A stretch of 64,000 nucleotides of DNA from Chryseobacterium indicum (GCF_021504595.1 NZ_JACSGT010000003.1:248001-312000), one strand, 5' to 3'. Counted from the stretch's first letter, positions 8,714 to 18,623 are shown. Notes: generated from the letters alone by a model not told the origin. Made by a program: numbers and translations.

Positions 8714-8923
8714 TCAAAGTTTTATGTTGCTTGGTTTGCTTTTTTCTGATGACAGAAATAAAATCCTTTCAGTTTTTACTTTATATATTTTGGGGTATGA
8801 TTCAGAATTCTGAATGATTATTGCCTCGTCTATATTTATGATTGAGGAATTACTTACGTTTTGCGAATTGAGTAAACACACACAGGAAAAAGGTAATAAA
8901 AGTACTAATCGAAATTTCATCAT
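8714..8923 (-). CDS. Small secreted protein of unknown function
   Basis: 69 residues (68 from the second ATG). The first 20 residues form a good signal peptide (KFRLVLLLPFSCVCLLNSQ), the rest is short and polar. The protein at 51200 also has a short hydrophobic-alternating segment after its leader, but I cannot claim homology. It is preceded and followed by AT-rich intergenic DNA and could be a chance ORF, though the signal peptide argues for a real gene. Confidence 0.4.
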   Translation of the reverse strand: MMKFRLVLLLPFSCVCLLNSQNVSNSSIINIDEAIIIQNSESYPKIYKVKTERILFLSSEKSKPSNIKL

Positions 8924-9066
8924 TTGTTTTTTAATTGAGCCCGCAAAATTATATGTTCTCTATCGCAGATTATGAAATTAAGACGTTAAAAAGTATTAAT
9001 AAAAAGAAGTAATTATCAAAAAATTCATTAATTTTATTACAAACAAATATTTAATAATCAATAAAT

Positions 9067-9074
9067 TACATTTG
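9067..9074 (+). promoter_or_regulatory. Flavobacterial -7 box (TACATTTG)
   Basis: Matches the Bacteroidota TANNTTTG consensus, about 42-70 nt upstream of the candidate starts of the TPR regulator gene. No clear TTTG -33 element is seen. Confidence 0.45.
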
Positions 9075-9115
9075 TGAAAACGTTAATTACCTTTTAAAGT
9101 AAATTATTATATTAT

Positions 9116-10852
9116 ATGTTTGCAACCAATAAAAAAACATCAATGAAGAAAAATTTATCCTTTTTTATCCTGTTCTTTTTCATATTCTGCTTCTCGCAGA
9201 AAGAATATTTTAAGCAGTTGCAAAAGAAAATTGATAATAACATCAATAATAAAACACAACTTCAAAAAATTGCAGATCTGGAGAAAAACAAGTTCGGAAA
9301 AACAAAAGACAGCCTTTATTTTATGTCTTACAAATACACCTTATTATTTACTTTTAATCAGGATGAAAAGGACAGAATTTCCCATTTCCTTACTCTTATG
9401 GAATTATGGAAAGCAAATAGTAATAATAAATACCCTATTCTTATTACAAATGTTAATTTTTATCTAGCCATGCACTTTGAAAACTATTCCAGTAATAGGA
9501 GTTTTTACTATCTGAATAAGTCAATAGAAAACGAACTTAAAATTAAAAATTCTAAATTTTTACCTCATCTTTATCACTTTAAAGGCAGGCTATATTTCAA
9601 TGAAAAAAAATATGACATAGCCAAAGAATATTTTACAAAAGCTCTTAAGTTGTATGCACCCAACGATTATTTATTTATCTCATCCATGCACAATAATTTT
9701 GGGTTGGTTTATACAAAAAAAGATGAAAGAAACAATGCCATTCAGGAATTTAAAAAAGCCTTAGAGATTCTGACTAAGAAAAAAAATATGACCTATGAAG
9801 AATATAAGTTTTTTTTAGTTATTAATGAAAATCTTACGGAAACATATATAAAAAACGGTAACATGAATGAAGCTCAGATACTGTTAGAAAAACTTTTTAC
9901 TCAGAATAAAAGCAGAGACGATTTAGTACAGGAAGTAGTCATTATCTGTAAAAACTTATATGAAATTTACAAATCTGATCAAAATACAGGAAAAATCGGC
10001 GTTATTATTGATTATCTGAAAAATTCAGAAAAAAAAACATCCGATTTTAATACTCAGTTATTTGCATCTGAAATCCTTACAGATTATTATTTCAATCTAA
10101 AAAATTATAACGAAGCCAAAGTCTATCATTTTAAAACACTTCAGATTAAAGATGAAATTATTGCGAATAACAGGAAAATGATGGAGTATTTAAATGAAGT
10201 TTTAAACAAGGCAATCATAAAAAACATTAATCAGAAGTATGATAATGAGATACATTCTCAAAAAGTGCAAAGATCATGGATTATTCTTATCAGCATTATT
10301 ATTATTTCATTTTTAACCTACTTTTTCATTTCTACCTTCAAGAAAAGAAAAATAGAAAAAAAAATGAACGCTCAGCAGAAAATAATTTCGGAACAAAAAG
10401 AATTAATCTTACAGCAGAATCTGAAAATACAGGAAGAAAAAATAAGAAATCTGCATCTTAATCTCAATATAAAGCAGGAAACAGCAAAGGCATTTTTAGA
10501 AAAAATTAAGAAAGCCAGAAAGTCTAATCTGAACAATCCGGAAAGTATACTTAAAGAACTTTATTTTGACTTAAACAATTTAATAAATATTGATAAAAGA
10601 AATATTGATTTTACAGAACAAAACTCTGTAGAGAACCAAAATTTCATCAAGAAACTATCCGAAAAATACCCTCTTCTTTCGGAACAGGAACTTCAGTTAT
10701 GCGTTTATTTCAGGCTGAATTTAAGCGCAAAGGAAATTTCAATGTTAGAAAAAATCACTGATGGCAGTGTTCGTGTTTATAAGAGTAAAATTAAATCTAA
10801 AATGAACATTCCAAAGGAAAAAAGCATTGAAGAGTCTCTACAAAATATATGA
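9116..10852 (+). CDS. TPR-membrane-LuxR-like one-component regulator
   Basis: 578 residues; the better start is the second ATG at 9143 (MKKNLSFF), which opens a typical signal peptide ending CFSQ. Residues 30-380 are a helical tetratricopeptide-like array (for example YDIAKEYFTKALKLY). A single transmembrane helix sits near 386-405, then a cytoplasmic coiled coil, and the C-terminus is a LuxR-like helix-turn-helix (SEQELQLCVYFRLNLSAKEI). The periplasmic TPR part probably senses a protein or peptide and the cytoplasmic part binds DNA. Two paralogues are at 52051 and 53827. Confidence 0.8.
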   Translation: MFATNKKTSMKKNLSFFILFFFIFCFSQKEYFKQLQKKIDNNINNKTQLQKIADLEKNKFGKTKDSLYFMSYKYTLLFTFNQDEKDRISHFLTLMELWKANSNNKYPILITNVNFYLAMHFENYSSNRSFYYLNKSIENELKIKNSKFLPHLYHFKGRLYFNEKKYDIAKEYFTKALKLYAPNDYLFISSMHNNFGLVYTKKDERNNAIQEFKKALEILTKKKNMTYEEYKFFLVINENLTETYIKNGNMNEAQILLEKLFTQNKSRDDLVQEVVIICKNLYEIYKSDQNTGKIGVIIDYLKNSEKKTSDFNTQLFASEILTDYYFNLKNYNEAKVYHFKTLQIKDEIIANNRKMMEYLNEVLNKAIIKNINQKYDNEIHSQKVQRSWIILISIIIISFLTYFFISTFKKRKIEKKMNAQQKIISEQKELILQQNLKIQEEKIRNLHLNLNIKQETAKAFLEKIKKARKSNLNNPESILKELYFDLNNLINIDKRNIDFTEQNSVENQNFIKKLSEKYPLLSEQELQLCVYFRLNLSAKEISMLEKITDGSVRVYKSKIKSKMNIPKEKSIEESLQNI

Positions 10853-10930
10853 TGTGAATTGGTCAATACTTATCTGTTTAAAGTGATTCAATTTGATTGT
10901 AACTGTCAGATTAATTATTGCCTAATTCGG

Positions 10931-11503
10931 TTAATCAGTATGATGTATTATTTTATAAAGGGTAAATAAGTTAACTTTTAAGTATGCGGCCAAATCTGTT
11001 TTTTTAATCAGATGCAATATTTGTTTCTTTTCTTTTTTAAGCATTCGATAATTTTCTTCAGCAGTATTAGACATTCTTGAAATCAGCCTTTCAAACGTTT
11101 TAAGAAATATAGATTCGGTAATCTTCACAGATAATTGCTTTAGTTTTAAAGACTTATTTTCCAGTTCGGTATAATCTTCCTGAGAAATTGCTAAAACTGT
11201 AGTATCACACAAAGCCTGTATCATGAACTTCGATTTTTCTTTTTTTAAGAAGCTCTCCAGATCACCGGTCCATTGTCCGCTCATCTGAAAATCAATAATC
11301 ACATCTATCTCATGGTCTTTATCGTAAAAAAACTTTAAGCATCCATCTATTACAATGCCTAAGTACGTATCTTTTTCATTAAAAAAGCTTCCTTTTTTTA
11401 ATTTTATCAGTGTAAATTTATTGTAGATTTCGTCTATCTCACTTTTACTGAACGAAAAATACTTCAGAATTTCTTTTTCTAAAATCTCTTGATTCATTTT
11501 CAC
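10931..11503 (-). CDS. Crp/Fnr-family transcriptional regulator
   Basis: 190 residues. An N-terminal cNMP-binding beta-roll (LGIVIDGCLKFFY, then an IIDFQMSGQWTGD block) is followed by a dimerisation helix and a short C-terminal helix-turn-helix (DLAAYLKVNLFTLYKIIH). The canonical cyclic-nucleotide phosphate-binding residues are not conserved, as usual in flavobacterial Crp-like proteins, so the ligand is unknown. It overlaps the upstream Crp-like gene by 4 nt, so they are translationally coupled. Confidence 0.85.
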   Translation of the reverse strand: MKMNQEILEKEILKYFSFSKSEIDEIYNKFTLIKLKKGSFFNEKDTYLGIVIDGCLKFFYDKDHEIDVIIDFQMSGQWTGDLESFLKKEKSKFMIQALCDTTVLAISQEDYTELENKSLKLKQLSVKITESIFLKTFERLISRMSNTAEENYRMLKKEKKQILHLIKKTDLAAYLKVNLFTLYKIIHHTD

Positions 11504-12114
11504 CTTATTTTACTTCTTATTCTGCTCAGGCTTTGGGGAGTTATCTTAAGATAGTTTGCAATATCATGCATACTTACCCTTTCAAACAAAAAGGGTCTTC
11601 TGGTTATTAAATGCCTGTAAATTTCTTCGGTAGAAGATCCCTGAAACTGAACTATCCTGTTTAGCGTCTCATAAAGCATTGCTTCTACCAGTAATTTGTT
11701 GTACTTAATAAATACGGGATATTTTTCGTGTAGTTTCACGTTGTTTTCCAGGGGAAGGATAAACAGTTCTGTTTTCTCTATTGCCTGAACACTGAATCGT
11801 GATGGCTTCTGATAAATATAACTTGCATAGTCTCCTGTCCATTCGCCTTCAAATAAGAAATCGATTACCAGTTCTTTATGATTTTTATTGTGATTGTAAA
11901 CATACTTTACAGCACCTTTGTTTACAAAGCCTACATAAGTGCATATTTCTCCGGCTTTTAAAAAATAACTGTCTCTAGGAATTTTAATACGTTTTAAAAT
12001 CGAAGCAAAAAACAGAAACTCTTCATCAGTCACCTGAACAAAATGGTTGATAAAAGCTTTTAATTTTGCTAAGAGAACAGAGTTGTCTATATCGATATCA
12101 TACTTTGTGTACAT
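11500..12114 (-). CDS. Crp/Fnr-family transcriptional regulator
   Basis: About 204 residues from the ATG at 12114 (MYTKYDIDID); an upstream in-frame ATG at 12159 would add 15 AT-rich codons unlike the family. The N-terminal effector domain (YVGFVNKGAVKYVY, DFLFEGEWTGDY) is followed by a helix-turn-helix (MHDIANYLKITPQSLSRIR). It is similar in layout to the downstream gene, and the two probably arose by duplication. Targets are not evident; the beta-solenoid/protease pair downstream on the plus strand is the nearest divergent transcript. Confidence 0.85.
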   Translation of the reverse strand: MYTKYDIDIDNSVLLAKLKAFINHFVQVTDEEFLFFASILKRIKIPRDSYFLKAGEICTYVGFVNKGAVKYVYNHNKNHKELVIDFLFEGEWTGDYASYIYQKPSRFSVQAIEKTELFILPLENNVKLHEKYPVFIKYNKLLVEAMLYETLNRIVQFQGSSTEEIYRHLITRRPFLFERVSMHDIANYLKITPQSLSRIRSKIR

Positions 12115-12477
12115 TATATCTAATTTTATTATATTCTTAAAAATTAAAGCAAAAATCAATTAAATAATTAAAAAAATACCTGATTTTACCATTTATAAAT
12201 ATATTGAATTATTGACATATTTTTAAAATAATTATAAAAAAATATTAAATTTCACAATCTCAATAAATCACCTTGCAGAGATGATATGACAGCAGTTCCC
12301 TTTCGACACACCCTAAAATACAGCTTTATGGATTTTGTAATGAAAAACTATAATAAATGATAATTTTCAATTGTATTTTTTTAACCTGAAGCTATGTTTT
12401 TTGTTAATTTTTTTTCATCCATTTACTGGTAATATTCTAAAAGTTAGAATAGAAATTAACACTAAAAATAGATTACA
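12115..12477. other. Divergent intergenic region
   Basis: Separates the minus-strand Crp-like pair from the plus-strand solenoid/protease pair, so it must hold both promoters. It is very AT-rich apart from a short stretch near 12265-12320. I could not assign an operator. Confidence 0.5.
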
Positions 12478-13644
12478 ATGAAAACTATCGAAAACATTAT
12501 TAGTAAAATTGTTTTAGTGACATTTGTATTAGAATTAATGAGTATCACTAAAGCACAGAGTGTTAAACCTTCAATTATTATCAATGAAAAAGGTGTAATA
12601 GAAACGACGGTAACTATGCCGGGTTCAATTACAGCAATGTATACCGGATGCAACACCTATGACGGATCGGGCGCAGGAAAATCGGGAACTAATACTACAC
12701 ACATTGGCTGCAGTTCCGGAGCTGCGGACATGGGAACGAACAATACATTTTTGGGAGCTCAGACCGGATCTTCCAATACCAATGGAAATTATAATACATT
12801 TATCGGAAATCTGGCGGGTAATAAGAATACTACAGGTCTTTATAATACTTTTTTAGGAACCTGGAGCGGACAGCTTTCTACCGGGGAAGGCAACACCTTT
12901 ACAGGAGCGTTAACGGGCTCACAAAACACTTCCGGATCTCAGAATACTTTTTTGGGACAGTCTTCCGGGGGACAGAATACATCAGGCAGCGGAAACACCT
13001 CTATAGGAGCCTACTCTGGTTACTCCACTACAACAGGGATGCGCAATATAACATTAGGATATGGGGCAGGAATGAATAACAGTACCGGATCGTATAATGT
13101 ACTGATCGGAAATTATACGGGATATTATGAAACAGGAAGCAATAAACTGTATATTGAAAACTCTCCTAATTACACCACTACTCCTTTAATCTGGGGAGAT
13201 TTTTCTACAGATCAGCTGAAACTGAACGGAAAAGTAGGAGTCGGTTTATATGCTACGGGTTTTCCTTCTACGGTTGGCAGCGCAAATGTGTCAAATTACA
13301 ATTTGTTTGTGAAAGGCGGGATACTTACTGATGAAGTTCGTGTACGAACTACATGGGCAGATTATGTTTTCAATGAAGAATATGAATTAAGACCATTATC
13401 AGTATTGGAAACATATATTAAGAAGAATAAACATCTGCCAAATGTGCCTTCGGCAAAAGAAGTGGAAAATAATGGAATCGAAGTTGGTAATATCGTGAGT
13501 ATCCAACAGGAAAAAATAGAAGAACTTACGCTTTACATCATCGAGCAGGATAAAAAACTTCAGCAGACACAGAAAGAAATTGGCGGATTGAGAAGAGATA
13601 TAGATAAAATTCTAACTGATAAAACCCGAAGCCATGAAAGATAG
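12478..13644 (+). CDS. Secreted beta-solenoid / tail-fibre-like protein
   Basis: 388 residues with a signal peptide ending TKAQS. Residues about 60-220 are a run of 12-20-residue repeats built on NTFLG/NTFIG..AG..NT, typical of a left-handed beta-roll or solenoid. The C-terminal 100 residues contain the tail-fibre-type segment ELRPLSVLETYIKKNKHLP, then NVPSAKEVENNGI, then a coiled coil. This arrangement recurs in flavobacterial surface fibres and resembles the region before an S74-type chaperone domain, but no autocleavage Ser/Lys pair could be assigned. It overlaps the next gene by 11 nt. Confidence 0.8.
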   Translation: MKTIENIISKIVLVTFVLELMSITKAQSVKPSIIINEKGVIETTVTMPGSITAMYTGCNTYDGSGAGKSGTNTTHIGCSSGAADMGTNNTFLGAQTGSSNTNGNYNTFIGNLAGNKNTTGLYNTFLGTWSGQLSTGEGNTFTGALTGSQNTSGSQNTFLGQSSGGQNTSGSGNTSIGAYSGYSTTTGMRNITLGYGAGMNNSTGSYNVLIGNYTGYYETGSNKLYIENSPNYTTTPLIWGDFSTDQLKLNGKVGVGLYATGFPSTVGSANVSNYNLFVKGGILTDEVRVRTTWADYVFNEEYELRPLSVLETYIKKNKHLPNVPSAKEVENNGIEVGNIVSIQQEKIEELTLYIIEQDKKLQQTQKEIGGLRRDIDKILTDKTRSHER

Positions 13645-15499
13645 AACAGGATTTCTGATCATCAGAATTTACACTTTATTATTGAGCATCTGGAGCTTTG
13701 GACAGGGAAAATATATCGCTAAAGAAGTTCATGAAATTTCTTCAAAATATTCAGGCGAATTTGTAGCAAATCTGCTGTATCCGGAAGATAAATATTCAGA
13801 TCCTCATATTCAGAAAAGTGTTTATAAATTTAAAATGTATTCTTACAATCAGGATGAAGCCCTTAAAATAATTGAAACATCTCCTGAGTTTTTATCCATT
13901 CAGATAGAGAACGAGGAAAAGAAAATCTGGATTTTAGATCTGGTGAATACAGATAAACAGTTTTATGACCTGTCTGTAATTACAGGAAGCGGCAAGAAGT
14001 ATGACAATGCCCTTATTAAAGCTTCACATTACAGAGGGATTATAAGGGGCGATGACGAAAGTCTGGTTGCGGTAAGTTTCTTCGGTAACGAGCTTTCCGG
14101 TTTTATCTCCAATGGGAAAGGAAATTATGTGATAGGAAAATTAGGCAATTCGGATAAAATTATCTTATACAATGATAAAGATCTTAATGTAAAGCCTTCA
14201 TTCGCCTGTAAAACCGACCATAAAGCTTTGAATGACACAGAGTCTGACATTTATTCTAAAGTAAATACTTCTTATAATGCATCTTCATTAACGGCTAAAT
14301 GTGTAAAAATCTTTTTTGAGACCGAATATGATATTTTTCAGGATAAAGGAAGTGTAGGCAATGTTGTCTCCTATATCGTAAGTCTTTATAATCAGGCTGC
14401 TGCATTATATGCCAATGACGGAATTTCCACTACTTTATCCCAAATCAAAGTCTGGGATGTGGATGATCCTTATATTGCAACAACTCCATCATCTCTTTTA
14501 CAGCAATTTAAGATTCAGAAAAGTACATATTCTGATATTAATAATGCAAATGTGGGACAGTTACTCACCTTTCGCACTTTAGGCGGTGGGATTGCGGCAG
14601 GATTCAACGGATTATACTGCTCAAATGTACACAACAGTTTAGCTGTGGCAAGCAATCTTGAAAGTACAATTCCGAATTTGCCTGTTTATAGCTGGTCTGT
14701 AATGGTAGTTACCCACGAAATCGGTCATTTATTAGGATCCAGACATACGCATGCATGTGTGTGGAATGGAAATAACACTGCTCTTGACGGATGTTCCGGT
14801 TATGTGGAAGGCAGCTGTGCGTTACCGGGAATTCCATCTGAAGGAGGTACAATTATGAGCTACTGCCATTTACAATCGGCGGGTATTAATTTTTCTTTAG
14901 GATTTGGATCTCAGCCGGCAAATGTTATCGTAAACAGTATTAATAACAGTAGTTGCCTCACCCTCTGCGACAGCAGCTGCCCGGCGAGTCTTATGATTAC
15001 CAATCCTGTTACGGGAACAGATTATCAGCAGACAGTAAATACTATCTTTGCGAATAATATAATTAATAGTACCGGTACAGCAGTATATCACTCAGGAAAT
15101 GAAATTGTTATATCGGACGGATTTACTGCCCTCAGCGGATCTGTATTTGCAGGATATATTGAAGGATGCACCGGAAATTATTCTGCAAGGCAGGCATATA
15201 AAGATAAAATGAAAGATAACCCTCCTTCTTTTGATGGCATCAGTAAAAATATTGCAGAACAACCATTAACTATTGCACCTAATCCCAATAATGGCAATTT
15301 TCTGGTCATTGTAGACCAAAAGATCAGACACTATACACTTTCGGTATATTCTGTTTCTTACAAACGGGTATTCAGCAAGGAAATAAAAGACCTAACGACT
15401 ACAGAAGCAGACATCAGCAAAGAACCTTCCGGTGTTTACTTTGTGGAAGTTGCCACTATAGACCATAAAATTTATACGCAGAAAATCATTAAAGAATAA
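13634..15499 (+). CDS. Secreted M12-type zinc metalloprotease with T9SS sorting domain
   Basis: 621 residues. A signal peptide (ending SFGQ) is followed by a propeptide-like region (about 25-200), then a reprolysin-like catalytic domain with the zinc site HEIGHLLGSRH at 361-371 (three His, Glu362) and a Met-turn (TIMSYC) downstream. Several cysteines suggest disulphides. The last 80 residues form a type-A T9SS sorting domain (IAPNPNNGNFLV to the end), so the enzyme is probably secreted and anchored to or released from the cell surface. It overlaps the solenoid gene, suggesting a joint operon. Confidence 0.9.
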   Translation: MKDRTGFLIIRIYTLLLSIWSFGQGKYIAKEVHEISSKYSGEFVANLLYPEDKYSDPHIQKSVYKFKMYSYNQDEALKIIETSPEFLSIQIENEEKKIWILDLVNTDKQFYDLSVITGSGKKYDNALIKASHYRGIIRGDDESLVAVSFFGNELSGFISNGKGNYVIGKLGNSDKIILYNDKDLNVKPSFACKTDHKALNDTESDIYSKVNTSYNASSLTAKCVKIFFETEYDIFQDKGSVGNVVSYIVSLYNQAAALYANDGISTTLSQIKVWDVDDPYIATTPSSLLQQFKIQKSTYSDINNANVGQLLTFRTLGGGIAAGFNGLYCSNVHNSLAVASNLESTIPNLPVYSWSVMVVTHEIGHLLGSRHTHACVWNGNNTALDGCSGYVEGSCALPGIPSEGGTIMSYCHLQSAGINFSLGFGSQPANVIVNSINNSSCLTLCDSSCPASLMITNPVTGTDYQQTVNTIFANNIINSTGTAVYHSGNEIVISDGFTALSGSVFAGYIEGCTGNYSARQAYKDKMKDNPPSFDGISKNIAEQPLTIAPNPNNGNFLVIVDQKIRHYTLSVYSVSYKRVFSKEIKDLTTTEADISKEPSGVYFVEVATIDHKIYTQKIIKE

Positions 15500-15519
15500 C
15501 AGGTTGATAGATCTTAAGA

Positions 15520-15578
15520 CTTTGGTTATTTGTATCAGAAATTTTCATCTGATATAGATAGCCAAAGCCTGTTTTTTT
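15520..15578 (+). terminator. Rho-independent terminator after the protease gene
   Basis: Arms CTTTGGTTAT/ATAGCCAAAG and inner TATCAG/CTGATA form a long hairpin followed by a run of T. It lies between convergent genes and may also stop the minus-strand AraC transcript. Confidence 0.85.
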
Positions 15579-15703
15579 TAATTCATGAGAATATATTTTG
15601 CTTTTAAATAAAAAAAATCTTTAGCATTATACCCCCTTGAAAATTAAAAAATCATTACCGATCCCTCGTTATTATAAGATACAATTTACATCTCAAATAC
15701 TTT

Positions 15704-16738
15704 TCAGATTCTTTCAAGAGATTTTACATATTCGGTGGGAGAGCATCCCGTCTCTTTTTTGAAAGCTTTGTTAAAAGTCGTCTGATGATTAAATCCTGCC
15801 TGATGGTAAATAAATTTTATACTATTTTTTTTATGCAGATTTTCATTCAGATTTTCCAGAATATACTTTATTCTGAACTCATTAATAAGATCATAAAAAT
15901 TTTTGTTTGCTTTGTTGAGAGCATTTGATACATAAGTCCGATTGGAATTTACTTCTTTGGCCAAATCTGTTATGCTGTAATTTGTATTTTTATATGACTG
16001 ATTATGCTCCATACACTTCATAATCTCTTCAAAAAGTAAATCTAAATTATCTTTTTGTGTAATCTTTTGTTTCCTGCTTACTGCTATTGTTTCTTTATGT
16101 ACGATTTCTAAAGAAGACTTATTATATTCAACAAGATAATAGATATCAAAAAAAAGAAAAATAAAAGTGAATAATATTGGTATATAGTAATTAACAATCC
16201 TTACATATTCAATTGTATTTAAGTTTTTTGTATGTATGGTATATAACGGAAAAGAGTTAAAATCCCCCCAATAAAATGCTAAAAATATAACTGTTAATAG
16301 AATTAATGAATACAATAAACTTCTTTTCATAGAATTCACTAACAACAATCCAACAGGTATACATATGAAGTAAAAATATGCTACAGGAAAATAAGGATGT
16401 GTTTGATAGCTTATGTATAATATATAGATACTTAATAAAAAGCTGGTACCATTTACAAGATATTTAAAATTGATTTTATACAGAGTTTTTACATTTATTA
16501 TCAATATGACAGAGAAGCAAACTGATATCAGATTCTCTATAAGTAAAGCTATTGTTCTTTCTTCTCCTAAAAACCTGTATAATATATCCGCTAGCAAATA
16601 GTAACTGTCAATGCACAGTTTTAATTTTATAAAATTTTTTATTATTTCCTGTTGCTTTATTTTAAGTAAAGAAGTTTTCATAATTTGTAATAAAGAAAAA
16701 ATAACTCTAAAAATAGCCTTTACTTTTTTTGATAACAA
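15704..16738 (-). CDS. Membrane-anchored AraC-type regulator (locus B)
   Basis: 344 residues (a start at the ATG near residue 20 is also possible). The N-terminal 225 residues contain five or six hydrophobic helices with short loops. The C-terminal 95 residues are an AraC/XylS DNA-binding domain with two helix-turn-helices (ITDLAKEVNSNRTYVSNALN and GFNHQTTFNKAFKKETGCSP). No extracellular sensor is visible, so a lipid-soluble or intramembrane signal is possible. It diverges from the surface gene at 16949. A paralogue with the same layout sits at 19462 next to the equivalent gene at 20840. Confidence 0.85.
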   Translation of the reverse strand: MLSKKVKAIFRVIFSLLQIMKTSLLKIKQQEIIKNFIKLKLCIDSYYLLADILYRFLGEERTIALLIENLISVCFSVILIINVKTLYKINFKYLVNGTSFLLSIYILYISYQTHPYFPVAYFYFICIPVGLLLVNSMKRSLLYSLILLTVIFLAFYWGDFNSFPLYTIHTKNLNTIEYVRIVNYYIPILFTFIFLFFDIYYLVEYNKSSLEIVHKETIAVSRKQKITQKDNLDLLFEEIMKCMEHNQSYKNTNYSITDLAKEVNSNRTYVSNALNKANKNFYDLINEFRIKYILENLNENLHKKNSIKFIYHQAGFNHQTTFNKAFKKETGCSPTEYVKSLERI

Positions 16739-16888
16739 AAATACAATATTTATGTAAAACTCATTTACCAGAAAGCAATATTTAAGTAAATTTTTATATT
16801 TTATTTAAATATTATTGAACTGATAGTTAGTTAGTTATTTTATTTTCGCAATATTACGATACATAATTTTCATATTGTTAAATGTATT

Positions 16889-16918
16889 TTGTTATGATTA
16901 TAATTTTGCAACAATTAA
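16889..16918 (+). promoter_or_regulatory. Promoter of the 16949 surface gene
   Basis: A TTTTG ending at 16891, 19 nt, and TAATTTTG at 16911-16918 match the Bacteroidota -33/-7 consensus in sequence and spacing, giving a 5' leader of roughly 25 nt. It lies in the divergent region shared with the AraC-type gene, where an operator would be expected. Confidence 0.65.
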
Positions 16919-16948
16919 CAATAAAAAATAATTAAATATTTTAAACAC

Positions 16949-18472
16949 ATGAAGGCTAAATTTTTATTACTAACTTTTTTAATAAGTGGTAAAATACTCT
17001 CACAAGTAGGAATTAATACTCCAACTCCTGAAGCAACATTAGATGTACGTGCGAAAAATCATTTAGGTACCGTTAGTACTAAAGATGGCTTATTAGTTCC
17101 CCGGGTAAATTCACTCACTGTTAATGGCTCTATTAATGGACAATTAGTCTATTTGGTAAGTGATGCAGGATCTTATACCCAAGGCTTCTATTATTGGAAC
17201 GGAACTGCATGGACGGGGTTTTCAGGTACGGGTTTACCGGCAGGTTCAGATATTACGAATGATGCGTGGACAAATGATATTGCAGGAAATTTAGTGAAAC
17301 TGGGAAGTAAAGCAGATGGAGTTACTGCCAGAGCAGCAGGAACTGAATTTGTTGCAAAAGATAATGGAAATGTGGGTATAGGTACCGCTGCCCCTGTCGA
17401 TACTGCCATTTTAGAACTTGCTTCTACAGCAAAAGGATTCCTTGTACCCAGAATGTTAGAGTCTCAAAGAGACGCAATAACTTCTCCTGCTACTTCTCTT
17501 TTAATCTATAATTCAGACAAAAAATGCTTAGAGCAGTATAGAAATACTACAGAACAATGGTATAATATCTGCGACAGAACTATTTCAGGACCGGGAAGTG
17601 CTGATGTAGATTGTGCTTCTCCAAAAATAAATGGTTCCAGATTATCATATGCAGGTAGCGCAACTGCTGTTCCGGCAGGCTATACAGTAACATTGAGATA
17701 TACCAATGGCAATGGTGGTAAATATTCTGCGTTCAATATTTCATCTACTGGTGTCACCGGGCTTACTGCAACTGCTCCTGCAGGGAATGTAGCGATGGGA
17801 GACGGAAGTATTACTTTTACAATTAGCGGCACCTATAATGCTTCCGGTACGGCAAACTTTGTTGTACAGATTGGTAGTGGTACTACCTGTACATTTAGTA
17901 TTGATATCAGAAATGGTTCTGCTGCGAGTAACTGTACATCTATGATTGGAGCAAATATTCCTAATTATCCAATGTCTACTACCATTAATATTGGAGGCGA
18001 AAATGTTCAGGTATCTAAGATAATGGTTGGTAATAATGCGGGAGCAGCAGGTTATACCGCATCTCATTGTGGAGCGAACTTAATTGATGATGGGTCTAAT
18101 GTAAGAATTGGTGGTCCTACAGATGGTGTGGTAACAAGCATTAAACTAATATTTTCAAGACCGGTAAACGATGTTTCCATTGTTGCTTCCTGGTTCAATA
18201 CAAATGATGCTATTTCCGTAACAACTAATTCTACTGGCACCATTACGGCAGCAAACGTTCTTTCTTCATGTTTAAGTAGATTAAGCATCACCTATCTAAA
18301 CTCAAATAAAAAAATAAATGTTCAAGGATTGACAGGAGCGGCAAATGCAACAGGTTTAACGTTTTTGGCTAGAGCTACTTCTCCATATACTGAAATTACT
18401 ATGGGTTCCGGTGCGACATCAGCAGATGATACTATTGATGCTTTTGCAGTATGCGATGCTTATGTACAGTAA
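16949..18472 (+). CDS. Secreted surface protein (locus B)
   Basis: 507 residues with a signal peptide ending KILSQ. It starts with a QVGINTPTPEATLDVRAKNH segment, followed by two KG(L/F)LVPR/IYN..W modules (about residues 25-90 and 140-210). It then has a Gly/Asn-rich domain with RYTNGNGGKYSAF and a C-terminal beta domain with several cysteines. The protein at 20840 has the same N-terminal layout, so the two are paralogues. Likely a fibre or adhesin subunit; no enzymatic motif or T9SS domain is visible. It lies upstream of HTH1/HTH2 of cassette B. Confidence 0.8.
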   Translation: MKAKFLLLTFLISGKILSQVGINTPTPEATLDVRAKNHLGTVSTKDGLLVPRVNSLTVNGSINGQLVYLVSDAGSYTQGFYYWNGTAWTGFSGTGLPAGSDITNDAWTNDIAGNLVKLGSKADGVTARAAGTEFVAKDNGNVGIGTAAPVDTAILELASTAKGFLVPRMLESQRDAITSPATSLLIYNSDKKCLEQYRNTTEQWYNICDRTISGPGSADVDCASPKINGSRLSYAGSATAVPAGYTVTLRYTNGNGGKYSAFNISSTGVTGLTATAPAGNVAMGDGSITFTISGTYNASGTANFVVQIGSGTTCTFSIDIRNGSAASNCTSMIGANIPNYPMSTTINIGGENVQVSKIMVGNNAGAAGYTASHCGANLIDDGSNVRIGGPTDGVVTSIKLIFSRPVNDVSIVASWFNTNDAISVTTNSTGTITAANVLSSCLSRLSITYLNSNKKINVQGLTGAANATGLTFLARATSPYTEITMGSGATSADDTIDAFAVCDAYVQ

Positions 18473-18527
18473 AAACTATTAATAAAAAATCTAAAACACA
18501 AATTCATTATAATTAATAAAAAAGATC

Positions 18528-18589
18528 AGATAAGCTGTAATTGTAATAATATCATGCATTTAACTTTAAATATTGTTTACAGTTTATCT
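18528..18589 (+). promoter_or_regulatory. Conserved intergenic hairpin, cassette B
   Basis: Arm AGATAAGCTGTAA (18528-18540) pairs with TTACAGTTTATCT (18577-18589) including one G-T wobble, and a T run follows. The equivalent arms upstream of cassettes C and E read CTATAA/TTATAG, so one pair changes on both sides at once. A conserved AACACAAATTCA block lies about 40 nt before the first arm in all three. Confidence 0.65.
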
Positions 18590-18623
18590 GCCTTTTTATA
18601 CTTAGATATTTACCGGAGTATAT

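Noticed and set aside
12750..13150. Regular short repeats resembling a CRISPR array
   Set aside because: The period comes from in-frame NTFLG-type protein repeats of a solenoid, with no identical DNA repeats or spacers.
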